Below are positions 30,318 through 41,857 of a stretch of DNA of 64,000 bases, one piece after another. The stretch's first letter is position 1. Each line of letters opens with the position of its first letter. A program made the position numbers and the translations under genes. The DNA comes from Daphnia carinata. Taxonomy: Eukaryota > Arthropoda > Branchiopoda > Diplostraca > Daphniidae. Below the pieces are notes generated by a model, which was given only the letters and a program-made list of their open reading frames with translations, did no database searches and had not been told where the DNA came from. The stretch is taken from the NCBI RefSeq assembly GCF_022539665.2, contig NC_081337.1, forward strand, positions 11,463,768 through 11,527,767, in the 5' to 3' direction.

Positions 30318-33300
30318 TTATATTCTGTGGATGAGACCTGTTTCTTTGAGAAATTTTACTAAGCCATACTGGATCTCGTATTGGGTGCTGCTGTTTAATT
30401 CTAGGTTGGTTCCCAGCAGGTTTGGTAAATCGAGTTTTAGTTTTTTCTCTGTAAAATATTTTGTCAACGCTAGTCTTTCCATTTCTAGGGCAGAACAATA
30501 CAGCAAGGCGTGTTCCGTAGTCTCCAGCGCATCACATTTCTGGCATCTTGGGTTCTGTTGTGGCATCAGTATGGCTAATTGTGCCTTTAGCCTGTTGCGC
30601 CCTGTTCTTAGCCTGAACAGAGTTCTGGAAATTGCTCTCGATTTGTGTTGGTACCATTTTAATGATCCGGTTTGTATTCTTCCGTGAATATTTTCCTTTG
30701 TGTGTCCTTGTTTAAGTTCATAATTTCCTTGTTTAAGGGATAATTTTGTTGTGGTATCTGTTATAGATGGCTGTTTGCTCTGCGATTGACAGTGTGTTGT
30801 TACACCTATTTTGGGCTTCTTCGAGAGAACTTACAAGTGAGGCTATAGAGTCTGCCCTCTCATTTCCCGGGATGCCGACGTGACTCGGGATCCAGCAGAT
30901 CGTTGTCCTAGGGCCTGAGCTTTTTTAATTTATAGCTATTTGCGTGATGTCTTGTAATATAGGATGTTTCCCTTCTTCAGGATATTCGTGAAGATTTCTT
31001 CAGGAAAAAGATGACCAGATCCTGGATGTCTCTTGTATGGTTGTAGGCTATTTCCATGGCTCTGTAGATCCCATACGCTTCTGCCGTGAATATGGATGAT
31101 CCTTCTGCCAGACTACCTTTTTCTTCGATGTTCAGCGTGGGAAGGATTACCGCATAGGTCGTATGTTTTGTTTCTTTATTTAGTGAACCATCTGTGTAGG
31201 CTGCTGTTGAGTTTATCCTTTGCGTTTTGTATTCATAGAATAATGCTCTGGCTTTTGCTTGGTTACTTAGGGCTTCCATTTTGCATATTTGTAAGTAGTC
31301 TAGGGTAATAGGGCCGGCGTGTTGAGGTTTTTCCAGCTGATGGGGTTCCTTCTGAGGTTGTAACACTGTTGGAACATAGGGTGGTTTGGTTGTTTTTCTA
31401 CTCTGATTAGGTACTTTCCTGACAGCCAATTTTTCCTTGTTGAAATTGGTTGATGGTCCAGTTCTAGCAGCATTCTTTTATTCGGGTAGAGTGAGGAGCG
31501 TCTAGGATAATCCTCCTTATACTGTTTTGAATGGTTTCCAGTTTTTTTTTGTCTATTTTGACTTGACGTGCCGAACACCATGATGCCGTAATCTATTCTG
31601 CTTCGCACTAGTGCTTTGTACATAGTGACCAATGAGCCGAGCTCTATGCTCGGGCCGTGTTTAGTTTAGGCTAGGATTTTGAACAGGTTTCTTATTTTTG
31701 TTGTTTTCCTGATGATATCTTCAGTTCGTCTGTTCCATCGTAATCCTTTATCAAAGTATACTCCTAAATGTTTAATTTCTTTCACTTCAGGAATTCTTGA
31801 GCCGGCTATAAATAGTAGCGGTTTTATTTTTCTTTTTTTTGCCTCGTAAAGTTGATGAGGCTGGGCTTAGGGCCGGAGAATTTGAGTCTCCATTTCTTGC
31901 TCCATGCTGTAACCCTGTCTAGGTATGGAGTTAATTTGTCTTACGCCTCTCTTCCATCTTTGGCATATGTATGGCATTCTGTCATCGGCAAACAGTAAGA
32001 TTGACCTGGTTCCGCTATTATGGGGAAATCATCCATCATAATTGATCTTTAAGCAGATTTCTCAACCAGCTTAGGATTTTCCCAGTGATACCTTACTTGT
32101 TTAACTTATAGGGCATCCTTGTATCCATGTAGTGTCGAAAGTTTTTCATATATCTAGGAAAACTGCGTATGTGTTTCTGGCACTTATATTATTGAATCCT
32201 TTTCTTATGAAGTGTTCTAGTCCAATGATATTATCCATAGTGCTGCTTCCTTTTCGAAAGCCAGCTTGTGTTTTCAACCTCAATCCCTTCCTTTCTAGTA
32301 ACCATACTATTCTTCTGTTTACAATTCTCTCCATGATTTTACCTAGACACGAAGTCAATGAGATTGGTTGGTAGGATTCTGGGGATTCTGCAGGCTTGTC
32401 AGGTTACCTGATAGGGATAACAGTTGCTTTCTTCCAATCTTGTGGAACAAAGGTTGTTTGTAGCATGTTGTTTAGGAGATGCAGTAGATGTATCTTGTTG
32501 TCATAAGATAAATTTTTTAACATCATGTTGTGAACTCTATCCTGGTCCATGGCATTGCTTTTTAGGTTGCTCATTCCATATCTTAGCTCCCTTTCTGTAA
32601 TTTTTGAATTTTGGTTGTTCGGATCTTTATTTTCCATTTGCTTTTTAATTTGTTGTTCCAGTCTAGGATTATCGGGTTCAGTTTCACCACTGTGGTCAAT
32701 GTTGAGCTATAATATAATATATGTAATATATATATATATATAATATATATAATATATATACATAGCTATAATATAATAGCTTTTTCTTTTAGGTCAGTGG
32801 TTAACTGATTTGTTGTTGGGTTTCTGAGAGTTGAGGCACATAGATCAGGCGAAGATGTTCTTTTCATCGACGCTTTTGTAAATGCCCAAGTTTTGGTTGC
32901 TGAGCTTTTTGAGTATAGGCTGTTAATGTGTTTGTTGAGAGCTTCTTTTTTCGCTTCGATTATAATTTACTTTTTTTCGCTGTCCTTTTTCTTCCATGCT
33001 ATTCTGTTGGATTCGCAGTTAATCCCACCTCTTTTTGGGTCACAAGCATTCCTTGTTCTACGAGCTAGGGCAACTGCCATTTTACATTTCCAATTCCACC
33101 AAGCTCTTGCTGGTTCTGCTTTGCTATCTTTATTAGTGCTTTTTAGCTTGATGTTGCAGTTTTGGTTTGTTGTCATCATGGCATTGTAGAAAATTTGATA
33201 TTTTTGGGAAGGATTATCCGTTTCATAGAACTCGGTTGAGTTTATATATTTCATACACTTGCATTCCATTTTTCCAGTCTGCTTCTTTGAAGTTCCAGCT

Positions 33301-33884
33301 GGGTGGTCGTCCTGCGAGTTTTGTTGGTTTGGTTTTGAGGTTGATGTGTATAGGAAAGTGTTCGCTGCCAATGTATGGTTCTCTTTTGATTACCGTAGTG
33401 GCTGATAAATGTGGGGACATGAGTTCTAGGTTTATGGTTGTGCATTTGAATGTTCTGGGGCATTGTCTTGTACCGATATTTGGAGGTGTTGCTAACACAA
33501 GATTATTTTCTCATTCTAGTAGGTTAGCATCTGCTTTTCCGTTACTGTTTGGGTGGATACAGTTGAACTCCCACTCATTATGCCTTGCGTTGAAGTCGCC
33601 GCATATTATGATGTTGTTGCTGTCAGGTCTGTATAGTTGGGCTAGTTCTTCTTCTTCACATCATTGGTCGTTTGATATGTATATTGAGATAACTTAACAT
33701 TTACCACGTAGTACTGTTTGAATTTAACCGTGAAAGCGTCTTTCCAGAAGGTTTCGGACAAGGTAACTATATGTGGTTTGTATGTGTGCAGGTGTGCTTT
33801 AAATTCATCTAAATTAGATTTTGTAAGACTTCTTGCGTTGTATTGGATAAGGCTATTCATTTCCTTGTTGAGGTTTGCGATCAT
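30318..33884 (-). pseudogene. LINE ORF2: endonuclease, RT, RNase H
   Basis: Endonuclease: IQYNARSLTKSNLDEFKAHL (about 33800) and the SEHFPIHI active-site His block (about 33370). RT: LGKIMERIVNRRI and QAGFRKGSSTMDNI (32240-32350), with the catalytic FADD at 31981-31992. RNase H: AAYTDGSLNKETKHTTYAV (about 31180-31220) with FTAEAYGIYRAMEIA. Cys/His tail: CQKCDALETTEHALLYC (about 30490-30545). A TA-rich microsatellite (32705-32775) and many stops interrupt the frame. Enzymatic function is lost. Confidence 0.85.
32705..32775. repeat. TA-rich microsatellite in LINE ORF2
   Basis: Repeated taatatat/tatata units lie between the endonuclease and RT regions of the LINE. This is expansion in a dead copy. 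Confidence 0.8.
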
Positions 33885-35078
33885 GAGCTGCTTTTAGTTT
33901 TCTTGTTCACTGGGTAAAGGCCATCGTTTCTTTGAATTCTAGTCAATACCATTCTCATATTTGATGTTTGCTTCGTTCCGGTACACGTATTTGTTTGCCC
34001 GTTTGAAGCATGTTCCTCTAATTGTTCTACTTCCATTTCTTCTGCTTCCAACTTTGGGAGGAGTTTGGTTAGTAGGAGACATAGCTTGTCGAGCTTTAAG
34101 TTGGATGCTAGCTGTCCGTTTTCCAGCGAACTAAGTGTATTTTCGACTTTGCTAACTGTCGAGTCCAGCCTTGCTACTTTTATCTCTAGTTCTTGTAGTT
34201 TAGAGAGTTCTGATCTGATTTGCTTGAGTTCAGTTTGCATAGCTTCTATTTTTCCATTCATGATTTCTGTTTCCGGATCAACGTCTGGTGTATGCACATA
34301 TTCTCGCAGTACCTCACTGTAGGTCTGTCGGTTTGTTTGAGAGTGCAAGGGATGTATTTCATCCTTTCCTGTCTTCTCTGTTGGTTTCTCTCTCATAGCC
34401 TGTTTCATCCTTTGGAACTTTGGGCAGCTGGACGAACTTGCTGGGTGTTCTCCATTCAGTTTATGCAATGAGATGTGCAGTTTAGCATATCTTCATGTTT
34501 ATTCCCGCAATTGTTGCAGCGTACGTCGTCTCTACAGTTGTTACTGCCTTGTCCGTGTTGATGGAACTCTTTTCAACCTATGATGATGACCTATGGTGCA
34601 TCTTGGTGGACCTAGGATGTATGGTCTAGTTCCAAGTACAATTCCATTTAAGAGGATCTCCTTCGGAGCGCCGCCGTCAAATTCGATGGCTCCTGTGGGT
34701 GTTGGTACTCTTCTTGAGTCTCTGTCTACTTTGAATCGGTAAACCGAGTTCACTTTGTATCCAGAGTTTTTAAGTGCGTGGAATATTTCCTCGTCTGTGT
34801 CACCTGTGACCTGTGACCTGATGTATGGTGACTCTGACGCTATTTGCTGATTTGGGTAACGTGCAATTGACCATAATTGTTTCGTTTAGAGCATATTTAA
34901 CATCTAAAAGCAGTACCTGCTATTCCTTATTTATTGGTCTTTTGAACAGGTCTCCTCCTGGAGCTATAGTCACTCCACCTTTTTGAAATACAACAATCTT
35001 TGATTCTAGTTCTTTGATTATTTGTGTTATTTCAATGGTCTTCATTTGTTTGAATGATTTTCCATCTTCTCGTTTCAT
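33881..35078 (-). pseudogene. LINE ORF1 (gag-like nucleic-acid-binding protein)
   Basis: Starts at ATG 35078 (MKREDGKSFKQMKTIEITQ). It runs through an RRM-like stretch broken by a TAG near 34922 and continues as YRFKVDRDSRRVPTPTGAIE (34690-34750). After a frame change come the zinc-knuckle Cys-rich region (about 34490-34600) and a frame at 33881-34468. The latter has a clear coiled coil (IEAMQTELKQIRSELSKLQE) and an acidic linker. LINE ORF1 proteins of this type bind their RNA in the ribonucleoprotein particle. Confidence 0.75.
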
Positions 35079-35082
35079 GAAA

Positions 35083-35450
35083 ATTGGTGCTAGGTTGGAT
35101 TCTGTGTTATTCGACGCAATATTGGACTTGGGGAGCGTCGCTTCTGGGGACGCGTATTGTACTTTGTATTGTACTTTATGAAGGGGAGGGGATCAATGGG
35201 ATTCGCGCAATTTTTTTTTCCTTCTTTATTTCTTGTAGAGACACTTTGAACACGTCTGTATCGTAGCGTTTCTTCTCAGAAACCACTTTAACGATATATA
35301 GAATTGTAGGATGTTGACACTTTGAGCTCACAATACTCGTCTGCTTGTGGTACAACGTTGCCATATACATCGTAACAAACAATATTTTGCGCAAGGGCAA
35401 ACAGTGTTTTTATATTATTAATTAACGTTTCTTAAATTATCTTTATAGAA
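35083..35450. other. Segment between LINE 5' end and right TIR
   Basis: May include LINE 5' UTR. A direct duplication tattgtactttg/tattgtacttta lies at 35154-35178. A 74-codon minus-strand frame (35176-35400) is not recognised. Confidence 0.35.
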
Positions 35451-36006
35451 TAATTTTCTTATTTATCAGTATTAAGGGGTAGTTCAACGCCTTCCCCCCC
35501 CCCAGAATACCCATCGAGGCATAAGGAAAGAAAAAAAATGAATAAGGACATCAGTAAAGGGAGGGTGATGCTAGGCCTGAAAACACTAGTAAGAAAATAC
35601 CAAATGCAAATCCAAACAAAATTACTTTTCTATTAAATGAGCTCTAAAAAGCAATAGATAAAGAATGCAAAACCATTACGAATATTAATTCAAACAAAAA
35701 AGTTATGATGGAGTGAAAATACATGATATTGATAACGGTGTTTGAAGTTCAGAAACCATCATAATCCGTTCGGTTATCTTCATGAAAAGCGGACAAATAA
35801 TAATCGTCCGATATTTAGTCCACACATGCTAGAGAAATAGGACCTCAGTGTTGGAGAAATAGGACCCTCAACATGGACAAATAGGACCATTCAAAACATG
35901 GTTGGAAATAAGTTCCTAATTCTCCGGGTCCTATTTCTCCAGGTCCTATTTTGGGGTCCTAAATCTCTGGGCCCTATTTCTCCAGGTCCTATTTCTCCAA
36001 TCAATT
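35451..36006 (-). repeat. Right long TIR with GGAGAAATAGGACC array
   Basis: Inverse of the left TIR. Units with the same order and the same degenerate variants occur at 35831-35998 (for example the attctccggg unit pairs with cccggagaat). A C-run at 35496-35505 pairs in position with the left G-run. Confidence 0.75.
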
Positions 36007-36516
36007 ATTTTTCTAGAAATTTTTAGAAAATCAAACCAAAATCAAATCAAAATCAAATCTTTTATTAATATTAAAGAAATAACAAATAAATAAGCAGGAA
36101 CCCTTTGAATTTGTAGATGGGGTGTCCTAGAGTTTTTTTTTGGCTATTTTCAGCAAAATCGTTTACTCTAATAATTTGTCTCGCAGCTGGCTTATTCTTG
36201 CGGTTAACACGAATGAAGCAATGCTGAAGAGAGGTTCTACAGGGGCACTGGACGGTACATCCGTATTGTACTTAATAAAAATAGATTTAATTAATGGATG
36301 TCTGTTAACATTGACAAACTAGTGTCTTTCTCAGACAAATATAGATCTTACTCATCTTTAGTTGGGGAGGTCTCATCATCAGTAAAGCTATAGGGATCGT
36401 TATTTGTGGGCGAAGAAGCAGAAGGGGCTACACGTTTAGAAAAACTATTAAATCTAGAATTTAATGTCGGTCTGCGGAACACGTCTGCGGACGTGTTCTC
36501 TATCATCTTTCGATAA
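36007..36516. other. No gene; AAATC-rich sequence
   Basis: 36028-36062 carries repeated aaatc/aaaatc words in the same orientation as those at about 26835-26850 left of the long-TIR element. Nothing else was recognised. Confidence 0.5.
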
Positions 36517-36880
36517 TGTTAGGAACGACCAGCTGAAATCTTTTACCCAACATCGACCTTGGTTCCTACGGAGGACTTTAACCTCCGAAACCCGTCCAGA
36601 CCCTTTTCACACCTAAGTGTCAAATATACACAGTAGGGTTCCCTACCCTTCCTAAAGTGCTAAACAATTCTTCCGTTTTTATATAAAATGTTCCCCCAAA
36701 ATCCTGTAGAGTTAGTAAGTTTTGTGAGTCAGAGTGGTCAAATGCTCTTTACTAAGTGTTTGTGCATCAATAAACTTCCGAGAGAGCTGATAACTTCTGA
36801 GTCCACTGTAAGTAACCAACATTCCTATCTCTTTTTATTTTGTATCGCTTGTTCTCCACAATTCGTGGCCAAGCTTTACA
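36517..36880 (+). repeat. Solo LTR related to the gag-only Gypsy
   Basis: Starts TGTTAGGAACGACC and ends GTGGCCAAGCTTTACA, collinear with the LTRs at 19904 and 22547. Shared blocks are catcgaccttggttcc and ggaggactttaacctccga (near 36572-36590). It also shares a tataaaa box (36681-36687) and ttattttgt...cttgttc. It is clearly more diverged than those two are from each other. No interior or TSD was found, so it is an old solo LTR or a sister family. Confidence 0.85.
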
Positions 36881-37689
36881 ATGACATCCAGGTAAACTTG
36901 AATTTAGGATGGGAGACGGATGCTAATATGTAATCATCCTTAGGGAAAAGTGCAGCAAATCTAAAGTAGGCAATACATTACATCGTCAGTAGGCTACTAA
37001 TTTAGAAATACTAGTTACCTTTGCTCAAGTTTTTCAAGTAATTTCCCATGGATTAAATTTCCCTTTTCGAACACTAAACTATCAAACTCTTATTTTTGTT
37101 AAAATCGGCAATACATGGCTCAAGAATTTAAGTCTAACAAAAAAAGACTAGTCTACTTTTTCCAGACATTTTTCGTAACACCTGAGGCATTAGCAAAAGA
37201 TATCTGGACTTAAACTACCCTTCCCAACTTGTTGCGTTTTTGCGGCAAACACAGGCCGACCCTATTTAAAAATGGTAAAAAATTCATATATTTTGCCCAT
37301 AGATAGCTTTTTCAAATGAAATCGGGTGTTCTTCTTTTTGTGCAGGATAATGTTCCCGGACTGCACGTGGGAGACTGCCTAGCTGTCAGAGATTCATGTT
37401 ACGACAGTTGACTGTCCGTTACCCCGAATACAACCAACACCCAGTTGTCGATGTTTATAGCGCTGCGATGTTTGTGCTCTTCGTGGGAAGAGATGACCGT
37501 CATCCAAACGGACCACGTATGAGTTCGGTGCCGCACACAGCTTTGGCAGCTCCCGGCCTCCAACTTCCATTGATTCGCATTATCTAACTGGTTCTTTTAC
37601 TGCCAAGGACTAGCGAAGTAGACAGCAGCAGAAGGGGGAAGGGGTAAGGCTAGACAGAGACAGGAAGAGAATAATAGTGCAGCGTGAAT
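36881..37689. other. No gene recognised
   Basis: Only short frames on both strands. The right part adjoins the 3' end of BEL/Pao B and may contain its LTR, but no second copy exists in the window to show this. Confidence 0.4.
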
Positions 37690-37965
37690 TTTGGAAGCTT
37701 GGCTGCTACATCAGTTCGATACAATTTTCACCGGAACATTCTCCCCAAAGCCGGCTAGTCGGTCAAGACGGATTCCAAAAGGCACAATTCGCTTTTTCCA
37801 CATCGGAAGATTCTGGAAAGTAGTTGAATGTCGACGATGCGTATGCAACCATCTGATCCCGGGAACACCTGCACAACATGTTCAATATTCCAGACCCAGT
37901 GACTAAGACTCTTGTTGATCAAGAGGACGATATCGCCGATTTTAAGGTTTTGCCGTTTCGCTCTC
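37690..37965 (-). pseudogene. BEL/Pao B C-terminal DUF5641-type domain
   Basis: The minus-strand frame DIVLLINKSLSHWVWNIEHV, then VFPGSDGCIRIVDIQ, is the SH3-like tail of BEL/Pao integrases, which normally reads GD.V...HWPLGRV..V.PGSDG..R. It is separated from the integrase by the duplication and hairpin block at 38005-38195. Confidence 0.8.
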
Positions 37966-38004
37966 TACTTCTTTCTGTCGGCTAGTGATTGTGGGAACGA
38001 TTCA

Positions 38005-38195
38005 GGAAATCATTCGGTGTTAATGGGCCGAAAACCTGCTGGGTCGGAGTATCTCGTCGTAAGGGTTGCGGGTAGGCGGTAGGGGGGGGATTCGGAAATA
38101 TTCAGTTAATTGGGCGAAAACTGGGTCGGAGGGGGGGGGGGGGGCGGGTATTATAATTAATATAAGGTATATAATTAATACCTTATAATATAAGG
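38005..38195. repeat. Short duplication, G-run and hairpin
   Basis: ggaaatcattcggtgttaatgggccgaaaac...tgggtcgga (38005-38048) is repeated imperfectly as ggaaatattcagttaattgggcgaaaactgggtcgga (about 38093-38131). A G-run follows, then an AT-rich inverted repeat tataaggtat/ataccttata (about 38161-38193). It interrupts the BEL/Pao B coding order and looks like a small insertion scar or local rearrangement. Confidence 0.6.
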
Positions 38196-38279
38196 TCAGG
38201 AGCAAGTCTTCTTATGGATAGTGAAGGGGCTGTCTTGCTCCAGCGCGCTATAAAGCGCTCTTTTAATTGATGTCTCCAA

Positions 38280-39087
38280 TGCCTCATGGGAAACTCGATG
38301 CGGCGATCGAGGCGGCTGGAAGTTCCACTCGATGCCGGACTGTTTCATGAATTCCGCAACTCCGGCAGAAGCGTGTAAAGCTTACGCTGCCTCGCACAGC
38401 TCTCGTTCAGTGCCTACGAGATTCGTCCCGTTGTCGGAGTGGATGACATCGGGCTTTCGATACATCGCGATGAATTTCCGCATCAAAAGCAAGAAATCTG
38501 ATGTCAAAAGGGATGGCAACTAGATAAATATGGCACGAGCCACCGTGCAAGATTACAGGAATCTTTAGCGCTTGGCGGTTCAATTTCGCTAGAGGCCCAT
38601 GTCGAATGGACCGAAGAAGTCGATCGCGGTTCTAGTGAAGGAGAGTGATCGGGAATCGAGGCGCGACACCGGTAGATAGAACATGCTTTGCTCTCTGGGC
38701 TTGGCTTTTTTCACCGCATCCCGTCCTTTGGTTATGCAGAAAAGTTGCCGTAGGTAGGGTAAGCAAGAAATCTGTATTAAAGTGTTTAAGGTGCTCATGG
38801 AAAGCATGTATGATCTTTTCCGAGAACGGGTGTTTTCCTGGGATAAGATGAGGATGCAGCTGGTCGTAAGGAAGCTTCGCTAGACCGGCCCGACCTCCGA
38901 GTCGTAAGATTCCGTCTAAATCAAGTATTGTCACCACCGCCAACAAACTTGAAGTTGGTTGCAGCGGACCCTTCTTGACACGCTGCAACTCTTCGGTATA
39001 GACCTCATTTTGGCAACGCTTAATGAGGTCGAGGAACTTCGTATCCAATCTTGTGAGGCTCGCGACATCGCCGGGCTTGTCTTCCAT
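38280..39087 (-). pseudogene. BEL/Pao B integrase
   Basis: Zinc-binding lead-in: ILRLGGRAGLAKLPYDQLHP (about 38870-38930) and FSEKIIHAFHEHLKH. Next, AIDFFGPFDMGL (about 38590-38640) carries the first catalytic Asp context. HSDNGTNLVGTERELCEA (about 38390-38440) carries the second. GIEWNFQPPRSPH near 38310-38330 leads to the Glu region (HEALETSIKRALYSALEQ). Several frame changes make it inactive. Confidence 0.85.
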
Positions 39088-39099
39088 ATCGGTTCAGTC

Positions 39100-40084
39100 G
39101 AGCCTCACTTCTTGAACGACAGCCTGGTAGGGGCGGCTCGTTCTAATTTCTTCTGTGCTGGCCGTCCAAGGAAGATATACCGGCCATTCTTCTTCTGAAC
39201 GAGTGAATAAGTAGGGCCCTGCTAACCAAGTAGGAGGGAATACTTCCGCGTTTAAGTTGGAACAGGTAGCGGCGTCGGCGTGATTGATGATGCCTGGGAC
39301 GAATCGCCATTCTTCGTGCTCCGTGCTGGTTTGGATTTCGCCGACCCTGTTGCCAACGAAAAACTTGATAGTGAACAGCAGCGGATCGAATCCAATTTCG
39401 GACCGTGCTGCTGTTTGTCTAGAAACGACGACGCTGGATCTTAATCATCAAGGCGCAGCGCAGCGTTAAGCTAAAGTTTCGGCACCGAGATCGCCTTCTT
39501 TGTTGCGAGTTGGTTTCCCGCTCTTGCTTGACGAACAGTTATCCGCCCGTCGGAACAGTTGTTGCGGATGCAAATGACGGTGACGTGGGCCTCCTATGAG
39601 GCGTCACAAAAGGTGTTCAGTTCTGACGTCAGGATATTGACTCCGCCCGGAAATAAACAACGCGGCATTTTCATTTACGGGCACCGAACCACTTGCTCCA
39701 CCATACCTAATCGTCGTCGATCTCCACTGGAGCGACGAACCCAAGCGGATCGTATACAGTGGCCACCACACTTACGAGATTTCTTTTCGTAGGTGTGGCG
39801 TGCAACTGAATTTTCTCTCCCACTTTGAAAGTGAACGCGTCGATTTCACTGTCCCAAAGAATCCCTAGGACGCGATCCATAGGCAATTTGTCTAAGTCGT
39901 CACTACTGATGGGGATTTGGTGCTTGCGAAAGCGCAAGATTATTCCAAGTAGGTTTTGAAGGTAGTTCGGACCACGAAGAAGGTTTTTGTTCAAGAAGGT
40001 ATCTTCACACTCTGCTGAACAATCGAAGACCACTCTTGTTTTTGTCGTCAGACTCGTCGAACTTTGAACACCATGACGAGGCAT
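39100..40084 (-). pseudogene. BEL/Pao B: truncated RT and RNase H region
   Basis: The frame 40084-39707 begins with RT block TRVVFDCSAECEDTFLNKNL and LLGIILRFRKHQIPI. It then jumps directly to LPMDRVLGILWDSEIDAF and ATVYDPLGFVAPV, so the RT palm with its YxDD is missing. Downstream to 39100 the RNase H region is broken. The deletion resembles that in relic A. Confidence 0.85.
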
Positions 40085-40108
40085 ATAGTTTGTCTTTGGT
40101 GTTCTCCG

Positions 40109-41424
40109 TTAAGCTTCTTCGGTTGATAAGAGACGAGCATGGCCAAGTTTTATGTATTCTTGGATGACGTCATCGTACCGTTTGGCGCAACTGGAGTCTC
40201 TCTTGAATCGCCGTTCGATTTGGAAAAGGCGGCTGAGCGCCATACTGCGATTGTCCGACAATTCTGGATTGTCGGTTTTCCACATCACGCCGGCTTGATG
40301 ATGATTCTCTATGTATCTGGTGGTCTTTTTCAGGATCTCCTCTCCCCGACGATCTTCTGCTGACCTGAGAGTGGGAGATTGCACAGATTCTTTCGCCTTT
40401 AGTCTCCAAAAACGCTCGACAAGTTCGGAAAGGCTTCGTTCTCCTTCCTTCGATGTGATGTGAGCTACATAATGGCTTGTTTGCTCATGTTCGCCAGGCG
40501 GGCCCACTTTTCCTCCCAAGCACCATCCAAACGGCATGTTGAAAGCTATCGGTCCAGTCGACCCATCCATTGGTTTACGCGATTCGCTGTGGTCGTGAGC
40601 GTCTGCTACATCGAGACCAATTAGAATCGTTACTTGGTCGGATTGAACTTCTGGGAGCTTCAGGCCTTGCAGATGAGGGAATGCCTTTGCTTGTAAGCCC
40701 GAAAAGGTTGGATTTTGAGCAACTTGTAGATTGTCTACTGCATACGCTCTTCTTGCTTTGAACGAAGTCGACCCGTCTCGCGAACTGATGACGAAGTCTA
40801 CTATGTGAGCATTGACTGGAGTAATTCCCCCGTCGTAAGAAGTCACGTTGATCTTCGTTGTTGGTCCGGATAAACCTAGTTGGGTACTGGCCACATCACT
40901 TCGGATTAAGGTGGAGTCGCTTCCGCTGTCTAGAAATGCAAAGGTATCGAAGGCTTTCTCTCCCTGTTGTAGACGAACAGGAACAGTTTTAAAGAGCACT
41001 CGACGTGGTGTGTCCGACCCAGTGCGTGATACTGCACCAAGGAAGGCTTCGACGACTTTGTTGTCGAAAGTCACCCGACGTGGTGGTTTCGATTCTGGTG
41101 CGGTCTTGTAGTCACTGGAGGTGCTTGCATTGAACCATGAAGCAACGTCGAGTGCCCCGGATTCTTGCATCCTTCGACCGTACATCGAATCGATTTCAAT
41201 CTGCAGAATCGACTGGTATGCTTTCCTGTAAGATATCGGAGACACCGTCCTGCTTTGAAGACTGTCTCCGCTCTTTGTGTTGGAGACATCTGTCTTAAGG
41301 TGTTGGACTCTTCAATTCTGCGGATTGGCTCGTTGCAGACAAAGCACGTTGGACTGCCTTTTGCTTGGCTTGTTCGCGTCTTATTAGGCGGCTGCACGAT
41401 TGCAGAGCCAGGATCCAAAATCAT
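40109..41424 (-). pseudogene. BEL/Pao B: zinc knuckles, protease and RT start
   Basis: Zinc-binding part: CRYLTGKHTSRFCRLKSIRC, then EGCKNPGHSTLLHG (about 41150-41240). The 378-codon frame (41245-40109) follows in another frame. It has VTFDNKV and the catalytic FLDSGSDSTLI at residues 104-114 (near 40925), ILIGLDVADAH (residues about 208-218), GWCLGG, and the RT lead-in FWRLKAKES...ALSRLFQIERRF...YIKLGHARL. The aspartic protease motif is intact. Confidence 0.9.
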
Positions 41425-41430
41425 TCAGGC

Positions 41431-41857
41431 TTCAATGTTCCAGTTTCCCTCGTCTCCCTTCGTTCCATGCGAGACGATCATATAAGCTTAATCTTAGGCA
41501 AACTCTTTCGATCAGGGCAGATATTGTAATATAATATTATAATGTATACTTTTTATGTCTACGTGTCTACGTAATGATCAGTTGACCATGAAGACCCGTG
41601 AGTTTAAATTCTCAAGTGCCTTGTGTTGTAGATACAGCAGAAATGAATTAGGTAAGCACACTAAGACTTTTATTACATTTTTTGTAACTAACTTTTAATT
41701 TCCACTTGTTAATTTCTTGTAGGAGAGCAATAGTTAAAGAAAAAGAAATAATACATCCAAACAAGTCAAAGTCACTTCTTACTTCCCGAAGAAGCTGAAT
41801 TGAAAGTGAGAGTCCAGCAGACTTAATACAAAGAGTCCATAGAACCCCATCAAGCAA
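41431..41857. other. No gene recognised
   Basis: Between BEL/Pao B and the hAT relic. AT-rich, including a tataatataatattataatg stretch near 41527. The upstream end of the BEL element, including any LTR, is not visible. Confidence 0.4.

Larger units (their letters stand above)
30039..35082 (-). mobile_element. I/Jockey-type non-LTR retrotransposon (LINE)
   Basis: On the minus strand: ORF1 with gag-like zinc knuckles (35078-33881), then ORF2 with endonuclease, reverse transcriptase, RNase H and a Cys/His tail (33884-30318). The 3' end is a run of A at 30039-30048. The presence of RNase H points to I- or R1-like clades. It is inserted in the second long-TIR element. No TSD was found by eye. 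Both ORFs are broken. Confidence 0.85.
26891..36006. mobile_element. Second long-TIR element, 9.1 kb, with LINE inside
   Basis: The ends match as inverted repeats from AATTGATT(acc)GGAGAAATAGG on the left to CCTATTTCTCCAATCAATT on the right. Unit-by-unit correspondence covers about 180 bp of motif array. The inverted match resumes at the inner edge (ccccttaata...ctgataaataagaaaa, 27411-27451 against 35451-35480). The TIRs are thus about 560 bp each. The inner sequence at 27524-27760 resembles the 3' flank of the P-like relic at 766-1192, which suggests a P-superfamily origin. No transposase was recognised inside. Flanks on both sides are AAATC-rich, and no TSD could be defined. Confidence 0.65.
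37690..41430 (-). mobile_element. BEL/Pao LTR retrotransposon relic B
   Basis: Minus-strand order: zinc knuckles (41424-41100), aspartic protease (about 41000-40500), RT start (40450-39950), deletion, A17/RNase H region (39900-39100), integrase (39087-38280) and DUF5641-type domain (about 37960-37700). The longest intact frame is 378 codons (40109-41245). LTRs were not identified. It is distinct from relic A in sequence and better preserved. Confidence 0.9.

Noticed and set aside
35290-35400. Minus-strand phrase resembling a thrombospondin-type repeat (CYDVYGNVVPQADEYCEL)
   Set aside because: Too short, isolated, and ends in a stop without neighbouring exons.
37396-37906. Plus-strand frames at the 3' side of BEL/Pao B
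   Set aside because: The minus strand of 37690-37965 carries the recognisable DUF5641-type tail, so the plus frames there are shadows.
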